Positions 1-7,947 of a stretch of DNA of 44,003 bases are shown one piece after another (within the stretch, counting starts at the first letter, position 1; every line of letters begins with the position of its first letter). A program made the translations under genes and the position numbers. The notes below the pieces were generated by a model that made no database searches, was not told the origin of the DNA, and worked only from the letters and a program-made list of their open reading frames with translations. The stretch spans positions 1 to 44,003 of the forward strand of contig JAFGQO010000225.1 in the NCBI GenBank assembly GCA_016935615.1, written 5' to 3'. Origin of the DNA: Bacteroidales bacterium. Its GTDB lineage: Bacteria; Bacteroidota; Bacteroidia; Bacteroidales; UBA10428.

Positions 1-2
1 AC

Positions 3-92
3 CCTAAAGATAAGTATGATAATTTTATTGATTTTTGTCGTGCTTTAAAAAAAGCTGACAAACAAAAATTAGTACTGGTAAAAAATGACTAA
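3..92 (+). CDS. C-terminal fragment of an unidentified protein
   Basis: An open frame enters from the left edge and stops at a TAA at 90-92, giving 29 residues that end in KLVLVKND. The composition is charged, lysine-rich and coding-like. The start and most of the gene lie outside the window, so no family can be assigned. It reads in the same direction as the following gene, 66 bp away. Confidence 0.45.
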   Translation, partial: PKDKYDNFIDFCRALKKADKQKLVLVKND

Positions 93-158
93 AAAAAATA
101 TACCCGGGATTGTATAGATTTACTTTACTATTTTTACCAGGCAAAGTTTTTTAAATTC

Positions 159-848
159 ATGTGTTATACTATCGAGATTAACCTGACCAGGGAGCAACTG
201 GAAAAAAGATTCAAAGCAAATCTTGATAAATACCTTCCATACAGAAAACAACAAAGAGCTTCTGCATTCAATCTTCCCGAATGTCCGGTTATTTGTTCGG
301 ATGAACCGGAAAAGATAAAACTTTTCACATGGGGATTAATCCCGTTTTGGGTGAAGAATAGTAGATCAGCGGCTGAAATAAGGATGAAAACGTTTAATGC
401 CAGGGCTGAAACAATTGCAGAGAAGGCTTCATATAAACATTTAATAAAAACAAAGAAATGCCTGGTATTGACCAACGGATTTTATGAGTGGCATACGGAA
501 GGAAAGTTAAAACAACCCTATTATATCAATGTAAAGAATGCTGAAGCATTTGCTCTTGCAGGAATTTATGATTCATGGACAAACAGGGAAACAGGTGAAA
601 TCGAAGATACTTTTTCAGTAATCACTACCAGGGCCAATCCACTGATGGAGAAAATTCATAATCTTAAAAAAAGGATGCCGGTTATTCTTGACGAAGAAAC
701 TGAAAGGGTATGGATTGATCCGGCTATTTCGCTGGAAAAAACGCTTTCTTTTCTGAGACCTTATGAAGAAGATAAAATGTATGCAGAAGAGGTTGACCGG
801 AACCTGTTCAGAAAAGATCAGGATCTGTCAGAAAATACTCTCTTTTAA
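159..848 (+). CDS. SOS response-associated peptidase (YedK/HMCES family)
   Basis: The 229-residue length is usual for the family, whose members form a stable thiazolidine crosslink through Cys2 to abasic sites in single-stranded DNA and so shield them. The motifs seen are Cys2 directly after the initiator Met, FTWGLIPFW near residue 56, FNARAET around Asn80, GFYEWH with Glu110, and HNLKKRMPVIL with His167. These correspond to the Cys, Asn, Glu and His of the active site. The start is fixed because Cys must be residue 2 after Met removal. The gene converges on the flavodoxin gene with only 21 bp between stops. No LexA-like site was recognised upstream. Confidence 0.93.
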   Translation: MCYTIEINLTREQLEKRFKANLDKYLPYRKQQRASAFNLPECPVICSDEPEKIKLFTWGLIPFWVKNSRSAAEIRMKTFNARAETIAEKASYKHLIKTKKCLVLTNGFYEWHTEGKLKQPYYINVKNAEAFALAGIYDSWTNRETGEIEDTFSVITTRANPLMEKIHNLKKRMPVILDEETERVWIDPAISLEKTLSFLRPYEEDKMYAEEVDRNLFRKDQDLSENTLF

Positions 849-869
849 GGAGGAATTGGATTGACTTTT

Positions 870-1376
870 TCAATGGAATTCTTTTTTTAGCTGGTTACAC
901 CATGCGGTAATTCGTTCTTTGTTCTTGCTTGCCTGGTTTTCAAAATCCAGTGCCAATCCGGCAAATGTATTTTCCCGCTGTGCTTTTGACTGTTCAAAAG
1001 TATATCCCTTAATATCAGTGAATCCTACCAACTCAGCTCCTTGTTCTTCAACAAGTCTGGCCATAATACCGATTCCATCTGCAAAGTTTTCCGGATATCC
1101 TTTCTGATCACCGGCGCCATAAATGGCTATTCGTTTTCCTTTCAGGCTGAGATCTTCAAGTGCCGGAACAAATTCGTCCCAGTAATTGGGTAACTCTCCG
1201 TCAAACCATGTAGGTACTCCCAGGATCAGATTGTCATATTTTGTAAACTGATCTTCCGTTACCGTTTCCGCATTGATTTCATCCAGGTTTTCTTTTCCAA
1301 GGTTTTCAACAATGCGTTTGGCTGCCTGGGCAGTTTTTCTGGTATTGAAGCTATAAAATAAACCTGCCTTTTTCAT
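870..1376 (-). CDS. Flavodoxin, long-chain type
   Basis: A 168-residue cytoplasmic flavodoxin, a one-electron carrier with bound FMN. Recognisable parts are the N-terminal strand KKAGLFYSF, the PTWFDGEL loop (residues 55-62) that packs on the flavin, and GAGDQ...YPENFADG (87-101), typical of long-chain members. The phosphate-binding loop is unusual: residues 9-15 read SFNTRKT, where the family normally has (S/T)xTGxT with a glycine. FMN binding may therefore differ, although fold and length are normal. It lies downstream of the 2-oxoacid dehydrogenase genes, separated by a repeat-rich gap, so co-transcription is unproven. Confidence 0.88.
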   Translation of the reverse strand: MKKAGLFYSFNTRKTAQAAKRIVENLGKENLDEINAETVTEDQFTKYDNLILGVPTWFDGELPNYWDEFVPALEDLSLKGKRIAIYGAGDQKGYPENFADGIGIMARLVEEQGAELVGFTDIKGYTFEQSKAQRENTFAGLALDFENQASKNKERITAWCNQLKKEFH

Positions 1377-1433
1377 AACGGATCCAGATTGTAATTAATT
1401 TATGTTTAGCAATTGCATAGAATATTAATATTC

Positions 1434-1614
1434 AGCCCTTTCAGGACTGATAGCACTTTTTATCTCTAACCATGGGTTTTCCCTATGGTTATTAAAATTA
1501 AAGCCTTTCAGGCTTGTTGTAGTAAATAACCACGAAGCGGTTAAATATGAATCATCATGAATGGAATTTATGGATGCAAATAAGTGGTATTCAATAGTAT
1601 ACCCCGATAAGGGT
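1434..1614. repeat. Intergenic array of five mini-hairpins
   Basis: Five short inverted repeats follow one another: AGCCC/GGACT (1434-1448, one mismatch), AACCAT-GGG/CCC-ATGGTT (1468-1490), AAGCC/GGCTT around TTTCA (1501-1515), TAACC/GGTTA (1527-1543) and ACCC/GGGT (1601-1614). The minus strand is open over 1425-1643 (72 codons) and would read LKGFNFNNHRENPW...ISPERAEY. I have met very similar peptides as spurious ORFs in Bacteroidota intergenic regions (recollection, not searched). I therefore treat this as a dispersed DNA/RNA repeat, not a protein gene. It fills the gap between the E1 gene and the flavodoxin gene. Confidence 0.55.
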
Positions 1615-1660
1615 TTAATTTTAATTATCAAGTTATTAATCATATACGAGAGTTAAGTAT

Positions 1661-3718
1661 CTAGTAATCCAGAAGTTCTTTTGTGGCCTGTATGATTTTA
1701 TCCGTGTCAGGGAGTATTGCTTTTTCCAGTATCCGGTTAAAGCCAACCGGAGTAAACGCTGATCCCAAACGTCGTACCGGCCCGTCAAGGTATTCAAATG
1801 CTTTATCGGCAACTATTGCGGCAATTTCTCCACCGAAGCCGCCAAATACTTTATCTTCATGCACAACCAGTACCTTTCCTGTTTTTTTCACTGTAGCACG
1901 GATTGCATCTATATCCAGTGGGAGTAATGATCGCAGATCAACAACTTCAATATCAGCTCCTGATTCTTTTTCCAGTTTTTCAGCAACCTCGAGACACATG
2001 TGTGTTGTGTTCCCATAAGTGATCATGGAAAGATCTTTGCCCTCGCGTCTGATCCGTGCTTTGCCAAAGGGAACTTCAAAATCTTCGGGAACCGGAGTAG
2101 CAGCAACAGGGGCATTGTATAAAGATTTTGGTTCCAGGAACACAGTCATCCCTTCTGATCGTATGGATGTACGTAACAAACCGGCAGCATCATCAGCGAA
2201 TGAAGGATAAACCACCCTTGTGCCGGGAAAAGTTGTTAACGTGCCTTCTATGGTCTGGGAATGATATAATCCGCCACCGATATATCCTCCCGAAGCAAGA
2301 CGTACGGTAATATTGGGTGAGAATTGACCTTTGGAACGCCAGTATTCATGGGTCGTTTCAACGAACTGTTCCATAGCCGGCCAGAAATAATCGGCAAATT
2401 CAGCACCTTCGACGACTATCCGGATCTTCTTGTCGAATTTTGACATTCCGTTTGCAGTGCCCATAATGAAATCTTCAGCAATGGGAGCATTAAATACTCT
2501 TTGCTTGCCGAATTCTTTTTGCATTCCTTTTGTTACATTGAAGATCCCCCCTTTTTCTTTGTATGCTATATCCTGACCCCAGATGAATGTATCGGGATTG
2601 TTCCTGAATTCTGCTTTCAGAGTTTCATTGATTGCTTCAATGAGCTTTTTCTTCGGTCCTTCTTCAGTATGGATTCCTTCAGGGTATTTCCCCGGTTTGT
2701 ATTCCGGACCTATTACAAAATCATGGATTGATCCAGGGGAAGGATCCGGTGCAGACATAGCTTTTTTGTGAGCTGCTTTTACCTCTTCTTTAGCTTTGTT
2801 TTCAATTTCAACCAGTTCATCTTCAGTAAACCTTTTATATCGGAGCAGAAGCCGTCGATATTTTGCCAGCGGATCATATTGGTTAACATAATTCAATTCA
2901 TAATCATCGCGATACAACTCGTGTCGGTCTGAATTGGAGTGGGAATGGATACGAACACAGTTAGCCTGAACAATTACCGGCATGGAATTATTTATAGCCC
3001 AGTCTTTTGCTTCTGCCATGGCATTCATTGAATCGAAAACATCTTTTCCATTGCAGTGAATGATGCGAAGGTTTTTAAATCCCAAAAAATTATTGGCTAC
3101 TTTTCTGTTGGCTGTCTGATCTTTTTTAGGAACCGAAATTCCATACCCGTTGTCCTGGAATACAAAGATAACAGGAAGCTGTTCATTTGAGGCTCCGTTT
3201 ATGGCTTCATATACATATCCTTCTGAGACTGATGATTCACCCTGCGAACTGATGACTACTCCTTTATGGTTGTATTTTGTGAATGCCCGGCCAGTTCCTG
3301 TGGCATGAACAGTATGATTTCCTGTTGAAGATGAAACATTGTGAATGTTCCAGGCCGGCTTTGCAAAATGATTGGACATATGTCTTCCGCCACCGGCTAC
3401 ATCATTATCTTTGGAAATGCCATTGCATATGATTTCTTCTGCAGTAAGTCCGGCTGAAATGACAGTCATCATATCCCGGTAATATGGATAAAGGTGATCG
3501 GTTTTTTTATCAAATACCTGGCCAATAGCAAGCTGGATCCCATCATGCCCGGCATAAGGAGCATGATAAGACCATCCGATGGCCTGTTTAAGGTAATTCG
3601 GTGCACGATCATCCAGAATGCGGCCAAGGACCAGAAGATGAAACCATTTCCTGAGTAATTTCTTATCCGTCGTCTTAATATTGAACTGTTTCCTGACAGG
3701 TATATCGGTAAATGCCAT
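1661..3718 (-). CDS. Branched-chain 2-oxoacid dehydrogenase E1, alpha and beta fused
   Basis: A thiamine-diphosphate enzyme of 685 residues that decarboxylates 2-oxo acids and passes the acyl group to lipoyl-E2. Residues 1-330 are the alpha half: the ThDP motif runs from QGESSVSEG (159-167) to QDNGYGISVP (188-197), and the SHSNSD loop near 259-264 matches the branched-chain E1 phosphorylation-loop region. From about residue 355 the beta half follows (EAINETLKAEF, then GGYIGGGLYHSQ and VVHEDKVFGGFGGEI). Single-chain alpha-beta E1 is common in Bacteroidota. It starts 16 bp after the E2 gene and is surely co-transcribed. Pyruvate or acetoin as substrate cannot be excluded. No E3 gene lies nearby. 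Confidence 0.92.
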   Translation of the reverse strand: MAFTDIPVRKQFNIKTTDKKLLRKWFHLLVLGRILDDRAPNYLKQAIGWSYHAPYAGHDGIQLAIGQVFDKKTDHLYPYYRDMMTVISAGLTAEEIICNGISKDNDVAGGGRHMSNHFAKPAWNIHNVSSSTGNHTVHATGTGRAFTKYNHKGVVISSQGESSVSEGYVYEAINGASNEQLPVIFVFQDNGYGISVPKKDQTANRKVANNFLGFKNLRIIHCNGKDVFDSMNAMAEAKDWAINNSMPVIVQANCVRIHSHSNSDRHELYRDDYELNYVNQYDPLAKYRRLLLRYKRFTEDELVEIENKAKEEVKAAHKKAMSAPDPSPGSIHDFVIGPEYKPGKYPEGIHTEEGPKKKLIEAINETLKAEFRNNPDTFIWGQDIAYKEKGGIFNVTKGMQKEFGKQRVFNAPIAEDFIMGTANGMSKFDKKIRIVVEGAEFADYFWPAMEQFVETTHEYWRSKGQFSPNITVRLASGGYIGGGLYHSQTIEGTLTTFPGTRVVYPSFADDAAGLLRTSIRSEGMTVFLEPKSLYNAPVAATPVPEDFEVPFGKARIRREGKDLSMITYGNTTHMCLEVAEKLEKESGADIEVVDLRSLLPLDIDAIRATVKKTGKVLVVHEDKVFGGFGGEIAAIVADKAFEYLDGPVRRLGSAFTPVGFNRILEKAILPDTDKIIQATKELLDY

Positions 3719-3734
3719 TGATAACTATTTTGGA

Positions 3735-5018
3735 TTATACAGATCTGTTACTATCAAAATTCTGAAGATAATCGGATAGATATTTAAGGAATGCTCCTGC
3801 CAGTGCACCATCAACAACTCTGTGATCATATGTAAGAGCAAGAATCATCTTATGCCGGATAGCAATTACATCACCGGACGGGGTTTCGAGAACGGCCGGT
3901 TTTTTCTCAATTGTCCCGGTAGCCAGTATTGCGACCTGAGGTTGATTGATTATCGGAGTGCCGCTAAGGTTTTTGAAAGTTCCGAAATTGGAAATTGTAA
4001 ATGTACCTCCCTGGATATCGTCCGGATTCAACTTATTGTTTCTTGCGTTCTGAGCTATGGTGTTAAGATCGACAGTCAAACCGACAATGGATTTTTGATC
4101 TGCATTTTTTATTACCGGGACAATCAGGTTGCCCGAAGGCAATGCGACGGCTATGCCAATATTGACATTTTTCCTTAGTATGATTTTGTACTCATCGACA
4201 GAAGCATTTACTCCCGGAAATTCTCTCAGAGCTTTTGCTACAGCTTCAATGAATACCGGCATATACGTAAGCTTCTGCTTTTCCCTTTTCTCAAATTCAT
4301 CTTTTACCTTATTCCTCCAGATCACAAGATTTGTTACATCGGTTTCAATGAAATTTGTTACATGAGGAGATATTTGTTTTGAAAGGACCATGTTGTCTGC
4401 AATTAACTTACGCAAACGGTCCATTTGTATGATTTCATCCCCTTTATTCACTGGAATTTGTACTCCGGGTTTCTGAGTGATCTTTCCTGGTATTTCTTTT
4501 CCTGATTTTTGTTCTGATCTAGTTCTGATGTACTCCAATACATCCTGCTTCCTAATTCTTTCGTTATGTCCCGTTCCTTTTATTTGTTCGAGCTCTTCAG
4601 CCGGAATACCCTCTGATCTGGCTATATTTTTAACCAGGGGAGAAAAGAATTTGGTTGATTTTGTAGAGTCTTTATTGGCTTCAATGGTTGCTTTGACTGC
4701 TTCTTTTGGGACTTCCTGTTTTAACTGTTTCTTCCCAACAGTATCTTCTTCTGATCTTTTTTTGTCAGGTGCATCTCCGGCAATATCAATTACTGCAATT
4801 ACTTCTCCGACAGCTACAACTGCATTTTCTTCGTACAGTATTTTGGTGATTACTCCATCGACCGGGGAGGGGATTTCAGAATCCACTTTATCGGTTGCAA
4901 TCTCAAGAAGGACATCTTCTTCTTCAATTGCATCCCCAACCTTTTTAAACCATTTGGTTATTGTGGCTTCCTGGACGCTTTCGCCCATTTTGGGCATAAT
5001 AATGTCGAATGTTGCCAT
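3735..5018 (-). CDS. Dihydrolipoamide acyltransferase (E2) of 2-oxoacid dehydrogenase
   Basis: A 427-residue E2 core component, promoter-proximal in a two-gene operon with E1. Residues 1-78 are a lipoyl domain with the lipoylated Lys44 in the EIATDKVDSEI motif. An Ala/Lys-rich linker leads to a peripheral-subunit-binding domain near residues 122-163 (FSPLVKNIARSEG...). The catalytic acyltransferase domain ends with the signature DHRVVDGA near residue 400, whose His is the catalytic base. There is a single lipoyl domain, and domain order and length are normal for branched-chain or mixed-specificity E2. E3 is presumably supplied from elsewhere in the genome. Confidence 0.92.
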   Translation of the reverse strand: MATFDIIMPKMGESVQEATITKWFKKVGDAIEEEDVLLEIATDKVDSEIPSPVDGVITKILYEENAVVAVGEVIAVIDIAGDAPDKKRSEEDTVGKKQLKQEVPKEAVKATIEANKDSTKSTKFFSPLVKNIARSEGIPAEELEQIKGTGHNERIRKQDVLEYIRTRSEQKSGKEIPGKITQKPGVQIPVNKGDEIIQMDRLRKLIADNMVLSKQISPHVTNFIETDVTNLVIWRNKVKDEFEKREKQKLTYMPVFIEAVAKALREFPGVNASVDEYKIILRKNVNIGIAVALPSGNLIVPVIKNADQKSIVGLTVDLNTIAQNARNNKLNPDDIQGGTFTISNFGTFKNLSGTPIINQPQVAILATGTIEKKPAVLETPSGDVIAIRHKMILALTYDHRVVDGALAGAFLKYLSDYLQNFDSNRSV

Positions 5019-5187
5019 AAATGATTCATTCAGTGTAATTCATTGGTGCGTGAATAAAAGACCAACAAATCAATTCAAACTCGTTCAGAGTAAATGCTAT
5101 TTGACTTGTTTCGCATAAATTCATGCATTCAGGGTATTTACAATCTCATTTATACACATTAACAAATGTAGGTAAGATATGTTTAAA

Positions 5188-5218
5188 ACAAAAAACCGGG
5201 AGTATGTTTTCTCCCGGT
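5188..5218 (-). terminator. Rho-independent terminator of the T9SS propeller gene
   Basis: Read on the minus strand, CCGGGAG and CTCCCGG (arms at 5196-5202 and 5211-5217, extended by one A-T pair) form a stem around an 8-nt loop. It is followed by a T-rich run. It lies about 30 bp after the stop of the gene at 5248-7836. Confidence 0.75.
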
Positions 5219-5247
5219 CTGATGTTAATATAATATTACAGGGTTTG

Positions 5248-7836
5248 TTATTGCACAAAATTGATTTTTCTGAAATTAACACCATGATCTGTAATTACCC
5301 TGATGATATAATCTCCTGAAGGATATCCGGAAATATCAAGAATCTCTGTTCCGGATGCCATTTTTTTGTGTTTCAGCAAACGTCCGCCCGAATCAAACAC
5401 ATCGTAAACACCTACAGAGGATCTCACCAGTTCAATGATTAAGATATCTTTGGCAGGATTGGGGTATATCAGGATATCTGGATTATTTAGTATATCATGA
5501 CTGCTGCTGTATTCCGGAAAGCCATCCTGCACAACTTCTTCTTCCGTAACCAGGTAATCGAGAGAGGAAACATACTGGTGACCTGATACCTCAATAAAGT
5601 AAACTTCTTCAACCGGCAATCCCGGGATATCCACCCACAAATAATAGTTGCCGTCTTCAATGCCATAAAATGCGAAATTTCCGTCTTCATCGGTCTCAGT
5701 TGTGGCCACTATTTCGTATGTGCTTTTCGTGTGTTTCTGTCCCGCGAGGACAACAGATGCCTTTTTGCTGGGTTTACCCTTTTCAAAAATAGCTGATTTC
5801 AGGTCCTCAGCTTCCGCGTCGAGAACCTGACCATCAACCTGTGTGATGCCTTCAAAAAGTGCTAATGGTTGTAAATGAATGTTCAGATCTTCTGTAACAG
5901 ATGTTGGATCAACAATGATTTGTTCAGCAAATTCCCAGTATTCGTAAGCAGGAAAATAAGTGGGAACAAACCCGGCTGACATATCATCTCCGGGCAGAGC
6001 TACTAAGATATACTGTCCATAAGGAATGTCTTGAAATGTAAAGTTCCCGTTTAAGTCGACATCAACGGAGTCGTTTATAGGTGATCTCTGATAATAGGTA
6101 TACCCGTATATTTTCACATACCCCTGCGATACGGGAGTATTGACATCGTCAAATACTGTTCCGCTGACATTGCGCACCCGGCTATACCTGGCAATAAATA
6201 CTCCTGAATCTCCCGGTTGTATCAGTCCGATATCATCCAGCATGTTGTCAGGACCAAAGAAATTACCCGATACGTATGCATTACCGTATTTGTCACAGGC
6301 AACTTTCCCGGCATAAATCGTGTTATCTACTGTGTTTGGCTGCCAGTACAGGTAATCAAGAATGCCTTCTGTAATTATTTTGGCTACATAAGGAGAGCCG
6401 GCAGTGAGGTTTTCATCTACTGTTTCCAAATCGACATTGAGTTTGTTGTAGGATGTCCCTGTAAAATATATTTCACCCTCCCGGCTGATAAAAACGCTTT
6501 CAAAATTGTTATCACCCGTTGATGTTCCCTGATTGGTCCACACCGGATCAAGGCTCATTCCGTCAAGTTTTGCCATCATCATATCACTTGTCGGGGCATC
6601 GGGATTATTTAATTCAAATCCGCTGCCTGTAAAAACTGATTCGGAATAAAAATCAGAACAAATTATCAGATTACCTTCAGGATCGGTACCAGTATAAACA
6701 ACATCTTCATCAACACTGTAAATACTTTTTTGAATTGCTATATGTTTTGATTGTATACAATTTCCAGATGTGCCGTATTTTGCTATAAACAGGTCATAGT
6801 TGCCATTTTCGCTTGAATATATGGTTCCCGCGATATTCAAATTGCCGCTGTTAAATACTCCTGAAACAAAAACATCACCGTTTTCCGGTACGATGAGATT
6901 GTTAATATACTCTGATGAATCTCCCGGAAATGAACGTGCCCATTGTGATTCTCCGTCTTTTGTATAAAAAGCGATGAATGCATTGTCTCCTGTTGTGCCC
7001 GAAATGGAATCCGTGCCAAAATAAAATGGTCTGTCACCCCGATGATAACCCCCGATATAGAAGTAGTCGGAATTGCTGTTTGCTATATCCGTAACCACTA
7101 TTTCGCCATTGTCGGCTCCTTTATTGTAATCACAACCGGTCAGCCATTCCACTGCACCCTCAGAGTGTATTCTTGTGATAAAAAGCATGGCATCCGCAGA
7201 AGTACCAGGTGCTTCCTGTCCTCCGATAACAATACTGTCTCCTTCGAAAGCGCCTGAGAGATAAGTTGTTCCATCTTCATCCAGAAATAAATCGGGCAAA
7301 TAAATAATACCTGCTGTATCAGGAACTGTACTAATTTCATGAACCCATGAGATAAATCCTGTTTTGGATATTTTGGCAATTAATGTATGAACGTAATTTC
7401 CTGCAGTTTCACCGGTAAAGTCACCGATCTGAAATTCTGTTTCGGAAGAAATGGTAAAAACTGTTGAAAGTTCACCACGCTGATTAATTGACATATTTCC
7501 GGGCACAACATTTACATCCGGATTCAAACTCCGGACGGCATGCAGCCAGATCAAACGTCCTGTAGGCGCAGTTTTCATTAAAAAAATATTACTTATACTT
7601 TCATTTGGACTTCCAATGGCTCCGTTTCCCTGGTAGTTGAACACATTTTTATAAAATCTTCCTGACAGGTAAACGTTACCAACAGAATCAGCAATCATAT
7701 TGTCAACAATTCCATTTGTTGCTGATTTCGCATATTTCCACATCAGATCAGTTGGTTGCGAATGAGCCGGGAAACACAGAAATATTGCAAGCGAAATGAA
7801 AGCCAATACCTGATGAAAAGTTTTTGTGGGTTTCAT
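5248..7836 (-). CDS. T9SS-secreted beta-propeller (SBBP-like) protein
   Basis: An 862-residue exported protein. A signal peptide occupies residues 1 to about 26 and ends ...FPAHS. Roughly 550 residues follow with a repeating pattern of DxxGNxYxSG-type strands alternating with tryptophan or hydrophobic strands, as in SBBP/NHL-like propellers. A carboxypeptidase-regulatory-like beta-sandwich (VSGTVFDD...GNFTFQDIPYGQY) comes next, with a second such segment (DEDGNFAFYGIEDGNYYLW). The last ~75 residues are a type A T9SS sorting domain: IYPNPAKD, then GRLLKHKK, then SGDYIIRV. It is probably surface-anchored or released. No catalytic motif is visible, so the ligand is unknown. It has its own terminator. 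Confidence 0.85.
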   Translation of the reverse strand: MKPTKTFHQVLAFISLAIFLCFPAHSQPTDLMWKYAKSATNGIVDNMIADSVGNVYLSGRFYKNVFNYQGNGAIGSPNESISNIFLMKTAPTGRLIWLHAVRSLNPDVNVVPGNMSINQRGELSTVFTISSETEFQIGDFTGETAGNYVHTLIAKISKTGFISWVHEISTVPDTAGIIYLPDLFLDEDGTTYLSGAFEGDSIVIGGQEAPGTSADAMLFITRIHSEGAVEWLTGCDYNKGADNGEIVVTDIANSNSDYFYIGGYHRGDRPFYFGTDSISGTTGDNAFIAFYTKDGESQWARSFPGDSSEYINNLIVPENGDVFVSGVFNSGNLNIAGTIYSSENGNYDLFIAKYGTSGNCIQSKHIAIQKSIYSVDEDVVYTGTDPEGNLIICSDFYSESVFTGSGFELNNPDAPTSDMMMAKLDGMSLDPVWTNQGTSTGDNNFESVFISREGEIYFTGTSYNKLNVDLETVDENLTAGSPYVAKIITEGILDYLYWQPNTVDNTIYAGKVACDKYGNAYVSGNFFGPDNMLDDIGLIQPGDSGVFIARYSRVRNVSGTVFDDVNTPVSQGYVKIYGYTYYQRSPINDSVDVDLNGNFTFQDIPYGQYILVALPGDDMSAGFVPTYFPAYEYWEFAEQIIVDPTSVTEDLNIHLQPLALFEGITQVDGQVLDAEAEDLKSAIFEKGKPSKKASVVLAGQKHTKSTYEIVATTETDEDGNFAFYGIEDGNYYLWVDIPGLPVEEVYFIEVSGHQYVSSLDYLVTEEEVVQDGFPEYSSSHDILNNPDILIYPNPAKDILIIELVRSSVGVYDVFDSGGRLLKHKKMASGTEILDISGYPSGDYIIRVITDHGVNFRKINFVQ

Positions 7837-7947
7837 ATTTCAGAATTTGATTGTATTTAACATTTTGTGTACGATTAGACCAATTTCATTTATAAAAAAT
7901 TGATTAATAGCATATAAGCTTAAAATATCAGTCGCTATTGTGTAGTT

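Noticed and set aside
77..138. GGTAAAAA/TTTTTACC inverted repeat as a terminator for the first partial gene
   Set aside because: Only 8 bp with a 46-nt loop and no GC-rich stem, which is expected by chance in such AT-rich DNA.
860..874. ATTGA/TCAAT hairpin between the convergent YedK-like and flavodoxin genes as a terminator
   Set aside because: A five-pair AT-rich stem overlapping a stop codon is too weak.
1425..1643. 72-codon minus-strand ORF ending in SPERAEY as a protein gene
   Set aside because: The frame lies over an array of short hairpins, has an abnormal composition, and resembles spurious ORFs made by repeats. Listed as a repeat instead.
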